This document shows, piece by piece, positions 1 through 5,946 of a stretch of 10,858 nt of DNA. The stretch covers positions 1-10,858 of the forward strand of contig JAJYHP010000098.1 of NCBI GenBank assembly GCA_021784715.1, in the 5' to 3' direction. The translations under genes were made by a program, and so were the position numbers. The stretch's first letter is position 1. Every line of letters begins with the position of its first letter. The stretch is from a bacterium (GTDB lineage: Bacteria > Eremiobacterota > Eremiobacteria > Baltobacterales > Baltobacteraceae). Below the pieces are notes generated by a model, which was not told the origin of the DNA, did not search any database, and saw only the letters and a program-made list of their open reading frames with translations.

Positions 1-97
1 GCGACGAACGCCCCCGGTGCACATGGCAGCACCGATTCACCGTGAGAACCTTTCCACACCATCACCTGCGCCAAGCGCGTAAAAGGACGATCCATCC
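1..97. other. Left edge, no supportable gene
   Basis: All three plus-strand frames close within this stretch, at TGA 43-45, TAA 80-82 and TGA 99-101. The last of these overlaps the next start codon as ATGA, the arrangement expected if an upstream gene of the same operon ended here, but its translated tail is rich in His and Arg and matches no family I recognise. A minus-strand frame is also open from about position 95 to the window edge, without a ribosome binding site. I see no hairpin terminator and no convincing promoter hexamers. Which of these frames, if any, is coding cannot be settled from 97 bases. Confidence 0.4.
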
Positions 98-328
98 ATG
101 AACGATACCGCCGAACTCGATGTTCGTACGATTCCCCCGGCGCGCAAGCACCCCACGATCCACGCGCGCCTCGACGCCTTAGTCTCCGGTGACGCCCTCA
201 CCCTACTCAACGATCACGATCCTCGCCCGCTGCGTTTCGAACTCGAACACGATCGCCCGGGAGCGTTCGCATTCGAGTATCTCGAGAGCGGCCCCGAGCT
301 CTGGCGCGTGCGTATCCGGCGCTCGTAG
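98..328 (+). CDS. DUF2249 domain protein
   Basis: A 76-residue protein that is essentially one DUF2249 domain. Seen: an N-terminal LDVRTIPPARKHPTI segment, a central LNDHDPRPLRFELE segment and a C-terminal ESGPELWRVRIRR segment, in the order and spacing typical of the family (LDVR, then NDHDP-PL, then G-WRV-I). Such proteins are small and cytoplasmic; the family often lies near hemerythrin-like, metal-sulfur or nitrogen-oxide metabolism genes, and its biochemical role is not established. The start is supported by AAGGA at 83-87, ten bases before the ATG. The gene is convergent with the response regulator, with only 13 bases between the stop codons. No cysteines or membrane segments are present. 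Family assignment is confident; function is unknown. Confidence 0.85.
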   Translation: MNDTAELDVRTIPPARKHPTIHARLDALVSGDALTLLNDHDPRPLRFELEHDRPGAFAFEYLESGPELWRVRIRRS

Positions 329-341
329 CGAAGGTTTCGCT
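327..341. terminator. Short hairpin between convergent genes
   Basis: A perfect inverted repeat, AGCGAA and TTCGCT around a GGT loop, fills the gap between the DUF2249 stop codon (326-328) and the response regulator stop codon (342-344). A 6-bp stem exactly at a convergent junction could act as a bidirectional transcription end. No clear T-run follows on either strand, so an intrinsic terminator is only tentative. Confidence 0.3.
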
Positions 342-1031
342 TCAGTCGTTCGGGCGCGCCGTGTACCCGACGCGCCGGATCGTTCGAATGATGGGGCGGT
401 CGCTACGGTCGGCGAGTTTCGTGCGGAGATACGAAATATAGGTCTCCACAACGCTCGGTTCGACGGCGCTCTCGCTGCCCCACACGCGATCGAGAAGCTG
501 TTCGCGCGTAAACACGCGCCCGGGCTCGCGCAATAAAGCGACGAGCAGGTCGAATTCGCGCGCGGTGAGATCGACGCGCTTGCCGGCGCGTTGGACTTCA
601 CGCTTGGCGACGTCGACGGTGATATCTTCGAACTTGACGAAATCGCGTTTTAAGAGCTGCGGGCGTCGCAATTGGGCGCGCAAACGCGCGGCGACCTCGC
701 CGAGGTGGAACGGCTTCGCGACGTAATCGTCGGCGCCGGCGGTCAACGCTGCAATTTTATCGTGCGCGTCGCTTCGCGCCGAGAGCATCACGATCGGCGC
801 TTCGGTGTGACGGCGTAGGAGCGGAACCAGCGAAACTCCATCGATTTTCGGCATCATGATATCGAGCACGATGATATCGGGCTGGAACGTCTGCACGACG
901 GCGAGCCCTTCGACACCGTCGGCGGCGCAGCGCACTACAAAATCGTACTGCGCGAGGCCGAGTTCGAGCATCTCTCGCATGTTGCGTTCGTCGTCGATCA
1001 CCAAGACCGTTGCTTTATCGAGTGCTTCCAT
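342..1031 (-). CDS. OmpR/PhoB-family response regulator
   Basis: A 229-residue two-component response regulator that should be phosphorylated by the kinase encoded just upstream and then bind DNA. The receiver domain covers about residues 7-120: acidic pair D13/D14 in VLVIDDE, phospho-acceptor D57 in DIIVLDIMMPKIDG, conserved S84 in VMLSARSD and K106 in DDYVAKPF. A winged-helix Trans_reg_C domain covers about 132-226, with LTAREFDLL, then REQLLDRVWG, and the end motif IRTIRRVGYT. The chosen ATG at 1031 is preceded at 5 bases by GAGGA (1041-1037). An in-frame ATG at 1043 and a longer reading frame to 1106 lack such a site and would overlap the kinase further. The frame overlaps the kinase 3' end by 17 bases, so translation is probably coupled. 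All catalytic residues are intact. The regulon cannot be read from the sequence; close orthologues would be needed for a gene name. Confidence 0.93.
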   Translation of the reverse strand: MEALDKATVLVIDDERNMREMLELGLAQYDFVVRCAADGVEGLAVVQTFQPDIIVLDIMMPKIDGVSLVPLLRRHTEAPIVMLSARSDAHDKIAALTAGADDYVAKPFHLGEVAARLRAQLRRPQLLKRDFVKFEDITVDVAKREVQRAGKRVDLTAREFDLLVALLREPGRVFTREQLLDRVWGSESAVEPSVVETYISYLRTKLADRSDRPIIRTIRRVGYTARPND

Positions 1032-2259
1032 TGAGATCCTCATCGGCGACCGGGAACGAAAGGGTAAAGACGGTCTCTCCGGGTTCGGATTGGAGAGCGA
1101 TGCCACCGTTCCACCGTTCGACGACGCGCCGCACGATCGCTAACCCTAGCCCGAGCCCTTCAGGTTTTCCGGCAGACTTCCCGCGTTGAAAGCGCTCGAA
1201 GATTCGCGCTCGATCCTCCGGCGGAATCCCCGGGCCTCGGTCGATGACGCGAATCTTCGCGCGCGACTCCGCCGCACTACTCTCCACGGTAATCGGCGAA
1301 TCGGGAGCATAACGAATCGCGTTTTCGATCAGATTTCCGAGTGCATCGAAGAGATCGTCGGTATCGATGACGATGCGCACGCCGGAGATTCCGACCGAGA
1401 CGAGCGCGCGATGAGGATAGCGCCGCTCGATCGTCGCAACGATCTCGGCGCACACCTCACGCACGTCGATGAGGCGCGGAATGCTCGCGCTCGATTCCAA
1501 GCGCGCGAGCGTCAACATCTTCTCCACAAGGTGGCGCATGCGCGCCGTCTCGGCCTGCAGGCCGGAGATGAGTCGTGGATCGAGCGACGCGGCCTCCTTC
1601 GACTCGCCGAGAATATCGATGTACCCGGAGACCACCGTGAGCGGCGTGCGTAACTCATGCCCGGCTTCGGCGAGAAAGCGTTGGTACTTCTCCGCCTCGG
1701 TCCGTTGCGCATCGACTCGGAGCATGAGCGCACGGCGCTCCCTGCGCGCGATCTCGTTTGTCCGCATGAATCCCAGCGCGATCGTAAATGCAACCGTCAG
1801 CAGCACGATCGTAACGTCTGCGAGAAAGAATCGCGCGAGCGCCGGCCCGGCGGGAGCGATCGTTACGAAGAGGCCGTCCCGCCCCACGGTGGTCGGACGA
1901 ATATGCGCTACCGCGAGCGCGAGATTGATCATCGGTGTCGCGCCGCGTCGCCTCGCCGCTCCGGGAGCACCCGGCGGCGGGGCAGGCGGCAGCGTGCGCC
2001 GATCGACCCGCCGTCCCATCGCATCGACGAGGCTGCCCGTGCGCCGGTCGACCACGATCACGTGAAGGCCGGGTCGCAACAACGTGCGTGCGGTCGTCGC
2101 ATCCGGAGGCATCGCCGCGGCGAGGAGCAGCCTCGCGCTCTCCACTTGCGCGGCGATCGTCGAACGCAGCGCCCGCAGGTGGAGATTCCATGCGATCGCC
2201 CCTGCGGCAATCGCACCAGCGATAGCGAGGGCGGCGAGCAGAGCTATGCGACGTATCAT
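1015..2259 (-). CDS. Sensor histidine kinase (HisKA/HATPase_c)
   Basis: A 414-residue membrane sensor kinase, first gene of the leftward pair. Seen: a hydrophobic first membrane segment at residues 4-24, an extracytoplasmic stretch of about 120 residues, a second membrane segment near 144-164, a short charged linker, then HisKA with the H-box GHELRTPL (phospho-acceptor H201) and an HATPase_c domain with N-box IENAIRYAP (N313), G1 box DRGPGIP (340-346) and G2 box GLGLGLAIV (368-376). No typical HAMP domain is evident between the second membrane segment and the H-box. The sensor region is small and contains a Pro/Arg-rich patch at 89-112, so the ligand is unknown. The start at 2259 is chosen because it begins directly before the membrane helix; the Shine-Dalgarno site is weak. 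A longer frame extends to 2478 but its extra residues are Arg-rich, have no signal or domain, and overlap the divergent YHYH gene. Partner: the regulator at 342-1031. Confidence 0.92.
   Translation of the reverse strand: MIRRIALLAALAIAGAIAAGAIAWNLHLRALRSTIAAQVESARLLLAAAMPPDATTARTLLRPGLHVIVVDRRTGSLVDAMGRRVDRRTLPPAPPPGAPGAARRRGATPMINLALAVAHIRPTTVGRDGLFVTIAPAGPALARFFLADVTIVLLTVAFTIALGFMRTNEIARRERRALMLRVDAQRTEAEKYQRFLAEAGHELRTPLTVVSGYIDILGESKEAASLDPRLISGLQAETARMRHLVEKMLTLARLESSASIPRLIDVREVCAEIVATIERRYPHRALVSVGISGVRIVIDTDDLFDALGNLIENAIRYAPDSPITVESSAAESRAKIRVIDRGPGIPPEDRARIFERFQRGKSAGKPEGLGLGLAIVRRVVERWNGGIALQSEPGETVFTLSFPVADEDLNGSTR
1037..1041 (-). promoter_or_regulatory. Ribosome binding site fixing the regulator start
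   Basis: GAGGA on the minus strand, 5 bases before the ATG at 1031 and inside the last codons of the histidine kinase. It favours the 229-residue form of the regulator over two longer alternatives that have no comparable site. Confidence 0.65.
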
Positions 2260-2378
2260 TCGAGATCGATCTTCGCCCTCTATTCTTACGGCAACCTGTG
2301 GAAGAGCACAGCATCGCCCTCGACCGCACGCGATACCGTAACGTTTACATCGCATCGAGGACAGCAGAGGAGAGAACC
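2260..2378. promoter_or_regulatory. Divergent intergenic region, kinase and YHYH genes
   Basis: These 119 bases separate the starts of the leftward kinase-regulator pair and the rightward YHYH gene, so promoters for both must lie here. I see no good sigma70 hexamer pair on either strand. TTACAT at 2345-2350 is the best -10-like match for the YHYH gene, but it has no matching -35. A small imperfect symmetry, GTAA then TTAC with a 3-base spacer (2338-2348), could be part of an operator. The layout would suit control of the YHYH gene by the neighbouring regulator, which is inference. Confidence 0.4.
2367..2374 (+). promoter_or_regulatory. Ribosome binding site of the YHYH gene
   Basis: GAGGAGAG with its GGAG core 6 bases before the ATG at 2379. 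It decides this start over an in-frame ATG at 2298 that has no such site and would place the signal peptide 27 residues inside the protein. Confidence 0.75.
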
Positions 2379-3368
2379 ATGATCCATCGGAAGCGCGTGT
2401 TTGGGGGCTTCGTATCGCTCGCGGTATTTCTTGCATGGTGCGGCTGCGCCGCGGGTGCCTCCACCGGTAGTGCTGCAAGCGCGAGCGTCATCCCATCGGC
2501 ATCGTCGGGAAGCGGGGTGAGCGGAAGGGGCACCAACTATACGTGCCCGAACGCGATGACCTCCTCCGGGCCCCTCAACTGCACGGCCCTTCCGCTCGGC
2601 GATCGAAAATATTCGGGCTCTCCAAAGCAAGGGTACATCTACTCGTGCAACACGCCGAGCGGAACCCCTGCGGTCGCTTCCGCGCCGTGGCTCGATACGG
2701 CCAACGGCACGTGGAATGTGGAAACGAAAGATATCGTCGAAGGGAGCCACTCCTTCGCGGGAACCTTCTCCGCAAGCGTCGACGGAGCGACGCGCAGTAT
2801 TGCGAGCAACGGGCTTCCCGAAAGCCCGTGGACGACCGGAACTTTTCCCATCTCCCCGAGCGACCCGGCCTATCAATACGATCGCAATCCGAACACCATT
2901 ACCGCGCAGAGCTTCACATTTACCATTCCGGCGAATCCGACGATCGCATCGACACCGACCTGTTTAACGGGTGGACCGATCGGCATCACGATTACCGGCG
3001 TCGCGGTCTTCGATGGATTCGACGCCGCGGGCTACGATGCGGTGGCGCGTGAGGTGCAAGACGGTTGCCATGGGCACCCGGATCGCAGCGGTACCTATCA
3101 CGTGCATGGATATTTGCAGACCTGCGTTCCCGATTCCGGTTCGCCGACGCAAAACTCATCGCTTTTGGGCTACGCGGCCGATGGATTCGGAATCTACGGG
3201 CCGTGGTACGACGGCAAAATACTCACCACCGCCGATCTCGACGAATGCCACGGAACGACGAGCCCGGTCGAATGGGACGGCAAGCTCGTCACCATGTACC
3301 ATTACGTCTCGACCTACGACTTTCCATATACGCTGGGATGCTACCGCGGGACGCCGACGTTCATCTGA
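2379..3368 (+). CDS. Secreted YHYH-domain protein
   Basis: A 329-residue exported protein. The N-terminus (RKRVFGG, then a hydrophobic run to about residue 20, then CGCAAGA) is a Sec signal peptide. A lipoprotein is possible, but the residues before the first Cys (LAW-C) fit a lipobox poorly. A Ser/Gly/Ala-rich linker covers about 27-52. The body matches the YHYH family (Pfam PF14240): HGHPDRSGTYHVHG at 231-244, ADGFGIYGPWYDG at 267-279, LDECHG at 287-292 and DFPYTLGCYRGTP at 314-326. The eponymous motif is altered: the first copy reads YHVH (240-243) and the second reads YHYV (307-310). Eight cysteines in the mature region (56, 68, 90, 195, 230, 249, 290, 321) suggest disulfides and an extracytoplasmic location. 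The family has no firmly established activity; the His-rich motifs suggest metal binding. The gene stands alone between divergent and convergent neighbours. Confidence 0.88.
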   Translation: MIHRKRVFGGFVSLAVFLAWCGCAAGASTGSAASASVIPSASSGSGVSGRGTNYTCPNAMTSSGPLNCTALPLGDRKYSGSPKQGYIYSCNTPSGTPAVASAPWLDTANGTWNVETKDIVEGSHSFAGTFSASVDGATRSIASNGLPESPWTTGTFPISPSDPAYQYDRNPNTITAQSFTFTIPANPTIASTPTCLTGGPIGITITGVAVFDGFDAAGYDAVAREVQDGCHGHPDRSGTYHVHGYLQTCVPDSGSPTQNSSLLGYAADGFGIYGPWYDGKILTTADLDECHGTTSPVEWDGKLVTMYHYVSTYDFPYTLGCYRGTPTFI

Positions 3369-3370
3369 AC

Positions 3371-3387
3371 ACGGCACGCGTTGCCGT
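3371..3387. terminator. Hairpin between convergent YHYH and protease genes
   Basis: ACGGCA and TGCCGT form a perfect 6-bp stem around a 5-base loop, lying wholly in the 19-base gap between the YHYH stop (3366-3368) and the protease stop (3388-3390). On the plus strand it is followed by TTTATTG, a weak T-tract. It is plausible as a bidirectional terminator, with modest stem strength. Confidence 0.4.
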
Positions 3388-4905
3388 TTATTGCCCCAGC
3401 GATTGAAGGAGTTCGGGGTAACTCAACGTGTGCACGACGATCGAGACCGGGCCTCCGGGACGGAGCACGCTCACCGTAACCGTCGGATTGTCGAACTCTG
3501 CGGCAAACGCTTCGGCGGTCATCGCCGAGGCGCTCTTGCCGTTCACGCTCGCGATGATATCGTCGGCGCGCAGACCGGCGCGGTCGGCGGGGCCGTTCGG
3601 AGAGACGTCGACGATCCGGAACCCGTCGGGCACCTTGCGGTAGAGCATCAGCATGTATCGCCCCGGCGCCGTGGGATCGAGAGCGAGCCCGAAGCGCGTG
3701 AAGCTGTTCCATTCGGCGAAATGCTTCGCACGGTAGTCGGAAAAATCGGCAAGTAACCGATCCATGAGGTCGCTTCCCATATCCGAGATCTCCGCAGAAG
3801 GGGTTCGATGGGCGAAGGCGGGGTTTTCGGATTTTGTCTTCGTCTCACGAAAATACGTCATGCCGTGACAATCGGCGATCAAGAGGTCAACCTCAACGCT
3901 GGCTACTTGCGGGCTGATACTCCAGGTGTAGTTCGGCACGATGACTCCGCCGATGCGGTCGTCTTCGCATTTTCCGGAGAGCCCACTGACCGACGCGAAT
4001 TCGCGTTGCGTTAACGTGACCGGAATGAGATAGATTTCGTTGTGCGCCGTAAAAAATGGCGGAATACGGGCCATGACCTTGCTGAGGAACACCTCGTTTA
4101 TCGCCTTGCTTACGGGCGTTCCTTCGCCTCTCGGCGCCAAAAAGTAGCCGATGCGATAGGCCCTCGAACTTTTTTTCGCCGTCGTTGCGGCAGCCGAAGA
4201 GGCGGCGCCGTTCATCACCAGCGATATCGTTGCGGAGCTCGGACCGTACGCGCTTCCCGGCAACGCTTGTTCGAGCCCGCGTGCGACGTAGCTCGGGTCG
4301 AGTTCGGCACCGTGAACGATCGCGACCACATTCCCGGTGCGCGCGTCGAGGATCGGCGCCCCGCTATCGCCATGATAGGTGGCGGCATCGAACTGGACGA
4401 GCTCGCCGTCGAGCCGAATCGCACTGACGATCCCACCGTGGATCGACGGGCGAAGCGCGTCCCCATTTATTTTTTTGAAGGCGATGGTCGCCATCGGGTA
4501 ACCGATCAACGCGATGCTCATTCCCTCGCGAATGCTCGCAGGCGGTGCCAGAGCGAGCGTCGGGCGATTGCCGACGGGGACGCTGAGGATGGCGACGTCG
4601 CGCACGTGGTCGCGTCGAACGATGCGCGCGGTATATCGTTCGCCTTCGTTGCTATCGAAGATGACGTCGACCTGCGACTCGCCTTCGACGACATGGTTGG
4701 CGGTCACGATCGTCGTGTCGGTTGCCGTTGACGCGACGGCGAATCCCGACCCGGATTGCGTTCCCGACGGGCCGAGGGCAACGATAAAGACAACGGCAGG
4801 CTTCGCCGCGGCGACGATATTCGAAAGGTCGACCGGCGCCGTCGGCGGCGGCGTGGCGATCCCGAACAACGTGAGGGCGAGCATCAGCGGGAGAAAGTGG
4901 CGCAT
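3388..4905 (-). CDS. Exported trypsin-like serine protease with C-terminal PDZ domain
   Basis: A 505-residue protein related to the HtrA/Deg group. Residues 1-19 form a signal peptide (MRHFLPLMLALTLFG). The protease domain covers about 27-215, with H71 in TANHVVEGE, D103 in RDVAILSVP and S181 in YHGDSGAPILD: a complete catalytic triad with correct spacing. The serine motif is GDSGAP, where HtrA proteins usually have GNSGGP. A linker rich in Ser/Ala/Thr (about 225-248) leads to a central region (about 248-400) that I do not recognise, with two cysteines (C313, C346) that could form a disulfide. A single PDZ domain (about 412-495) contains SPNGPADRAGLRADDIIASV. Expected role: periplasmic or surface proteolysis of misfolded or specific proteins, with PDZ-mediated recognition. 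The start at 4905 has an excellent AAGGAGAG site 5-7 bases upstream. The longer frame to 5193 overlaps the divergent reductase gene and is not used. Transcribed alone. Confidence 0.87.
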   Translation of the reverse strand: MRHFLPLMLALTLFGIATPPPTAPVDLSNIVAAAKPAVVFIVALGPSGTQSGSGFAVASTATDTTIVTANHVVEGESQVDVIFDSNEGERYTARIVRRDHVRDVAILSVPVGNRPTLALAPPASIREGMSIALIGYPMATIAFKKINGDALRPSIHGGIVSAIRLDGELVQFDAATYHGDSGAPILDARTGNVVAIVHGAELDPSYVARGLEQALPGSAYGPSSATISLVMNGAASSAAATTAKKSSRAYRIGYFLAPRGEGTPVSKAINEVFLSKVMARIPPFFTAHNEIYLIPVTLTQREFASVSGLSGKCEDDRIGGVIVPNYTWSISPQVASVEVDLLIADCHGMTYFRETKTKSENPAFAHRTPSAEISDMGSDLMDRLLADFSDYRAKHFAEWNSFTRFGLALDPTAPGRYMLMLYRKVPDGFRIVDVSPNGPADRAGLRADDIIASVNGKSASAMTAEAFAAEFDNPTVTVSVLRPGGPVSIVVHTLSYPELLQSLGQ

Positions 4906-5019
4906 CGGTTCTCTCCTTACGCCATAACCGTAGCGCCGCGAGCCGTCCTTTTTTGGAAGAATTGAAGAACGAGCGCGCCTGGGGCAACCTTCTCCGGCGC
5001 CCGCGCGATTGAGGCGAGT
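4906..5019. promoter_or_regulatory. Divergent intergenic region, protease and five-gene operon
   Basis: This 114-base region must hold the promoter for the leftward protease and the likely main promoter for the rightward operon starting at 5020. TTGAAG at 4962-4967 is a fair -35 for the plus strand, but the hexamer 17 bases on (CAACCT, 4985-4990) is a poor -10. A six-T run at 4950-4955 is the only low-GC patch. No operator repeats were seen. A GAGG ribosome site at 5011-5014 serves the reductase. Confidence 0.4.
4911..4918 (-). promoter_or_regulatory. Ribosome binding site of the protease gene
   Basis: AAGGAGAG on the minus strand, with its AGGAG core 7 bases before the ATG at 4905. It fixes the start at the signal peptide and rejects an upstream extension of 96 codons. 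Confidence 0.75.
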
Positions 5020-5946
5020 ATGAACGACCTTCGCGCAAACGCCCAATTCCCCGACGAACAGAGCGAGGACGGGCGTTTTCTTCGCCAACAGGACGCCTTC
5101 CGCGATTGGGTACGCGGAGACGGGAGTTCCCCGTATCCCGCCGTCGCCGGGCGATACCATCTCTACGTCTCGCTCGCATGTCCGTGGGCGCACCGCACCA
5201 TCGTCACCCGCAAATTAAAGAAGCTGGAACGTGCGATTCCGATGACGGTCGTCGATCCGATTCGCGACGAACGCGGATGGCGTTTCGACGACCGATTTCT
5301 CAGCGAGCTCTATCGCGCGACCGACCCGAACTACCGCGGGCGCGTCACCGTTCCCGTGCTTTGGGACACGGAAAGCAACCGTATCGTTAGCAATTCCGAT
5401 GACGACATCATGCGCATGTTCGAAACCGAGTTCGATGCGATCGGCGACGCGTCGCTCGATCTCTATCCGCAGGCGTTACGCGGCGAGATCGATGCATTGA
5501 ACGAAGAGATGTTTACCACCGTGAACGACGGCGTCTACAAGGCGGGCTTCGCGACCTCGCAGAGCGCGTACGAAGAGGCGGCACGTGCGCTCTTCGCCGC
5601 GCTCGACCGGCTCGACGAACGGCTCGCGACGCGTCGCTATCTTTTCGGCGATCTCCCGGTGGAGAGCGACTGGCGCCTTTTCGTGACGCTCGTTCGGTTC
5701 GATGCCGTGTACGTGGGACATTTTAAGTGCAACCTGCGCCGCATCGCCGACTACCCACAGCTTTCGGGCTACCTGCGCGACCTCTATCAGATTCCCGGCA
5801 TCGCCGAAACGGTGAACTTCGACCATATCAAACGTCACTATTACATGACCCACGACGATATCAACCCGACGCGCATCGTGCCGATCGGGCCGCTGCTGCT
5901 GCTCGACGCGCCGCACGGGCGCGAGCGTCTGAAGCACGCCTCGTGA
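5020..5946 (+). CDS. yqjG: Glutathionyl-hydroquinone reductase (Xi-class glutathione transferase)
   Basis: A 308-residue cytoplasmic enzyme of the YqjG/PcpF family, which uses glutathione to reduce glutathionyl-hydroquinones back to hydroquinones and GS-SG. Seen: RYHLYVSLACPWAHRT at 45-60 with catalytic C54 in the diagnostic CPWAH motif, PNYRGRVTVPVLWD at 103-116 (thioredoxin-like fold with cis-Pro), and an all-helical C-terminal half with FVTLVRFDAVYVGHFKCN at 221-238 and the family signature YYMTHDDINPTRIVPIGP at 274-291. Length is normal for the family. The segment that usually reads NNESSEI reads SNSDDDI here (124-130), so the glutathione-binding Glu-Ser pair is altered. The start is supported by GAGG 5 bases upstream. 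Its stop overlaps the next start (GTGA), so it heads the five-gene run. The physiological quinone is unknown. The symbol is by family resemblance to the E. coli protein, not proven orthology. Confidence 0.9.
   Translation: MNDLRANAQFPDEQSEDGRFLRQQDAFRDWVRGDGSSPYPAVAGRYHLYVSLACPWAHRTIVTRKLKKLERAIPMTVVDPIRDERGWRFDDRFLSELYRATDPNYRGRVTVPVLWDTESNRIVSNSDDDIMRMFETEFDAIGDASLDLYPQALRGEIDALNEEMFTTVNDGVYKAGFATSQSAYEEAARALFAALDRLDERLATRRYLFGDLPVESDWRLFVTLVRFDAVYVGHFKCNLRRIADYPQLSGYLRDLYQIPGIAETVNFDHIKRHYYMTHDDINPTRIVPIGPLLLLDAPHGRERLKHAS

Noticed and set aside
1..95. Minus-strand open frame starting MDRPFTRLAQ and running off the left edge
   Set aside because: Its composition is not absurd for a protein, but it starts within 3 bases of the opposite DUF2249 start, has no ribosome site and is only about 31 codons, so chance is likely.
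2260..2478. Longer kinase start at 2478 adding 73 residues before the membrane helix
   Set aside because: The extension is Arg/Cys-rich, has no ribosome site, would remove the divergent promoter region and overlap the well-supported YHYH signal peptide.
4042..4731. Long plus-strand open frame of 229 codons opposite the protease
   Set aside because: It is antisense to a gene with a full catalytic triad, is Arg-rich and has no domain; it is a shadow caused by high GC content.
4906..5193. Longer protease start at 5193
   Set aside because: It overlaps the 5' end of the reductase on the other strand. AAGGAGAG plus a signal peptide at 4905 give a much better start.
5727..5942. Upstream start for the SDR-DUF2867 gene inside the reductase gene
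   Set aside because: The added residues are the reductase read in another frame. The GTG at 5943 overlapping the stop fits the Rossmann N-terminus.
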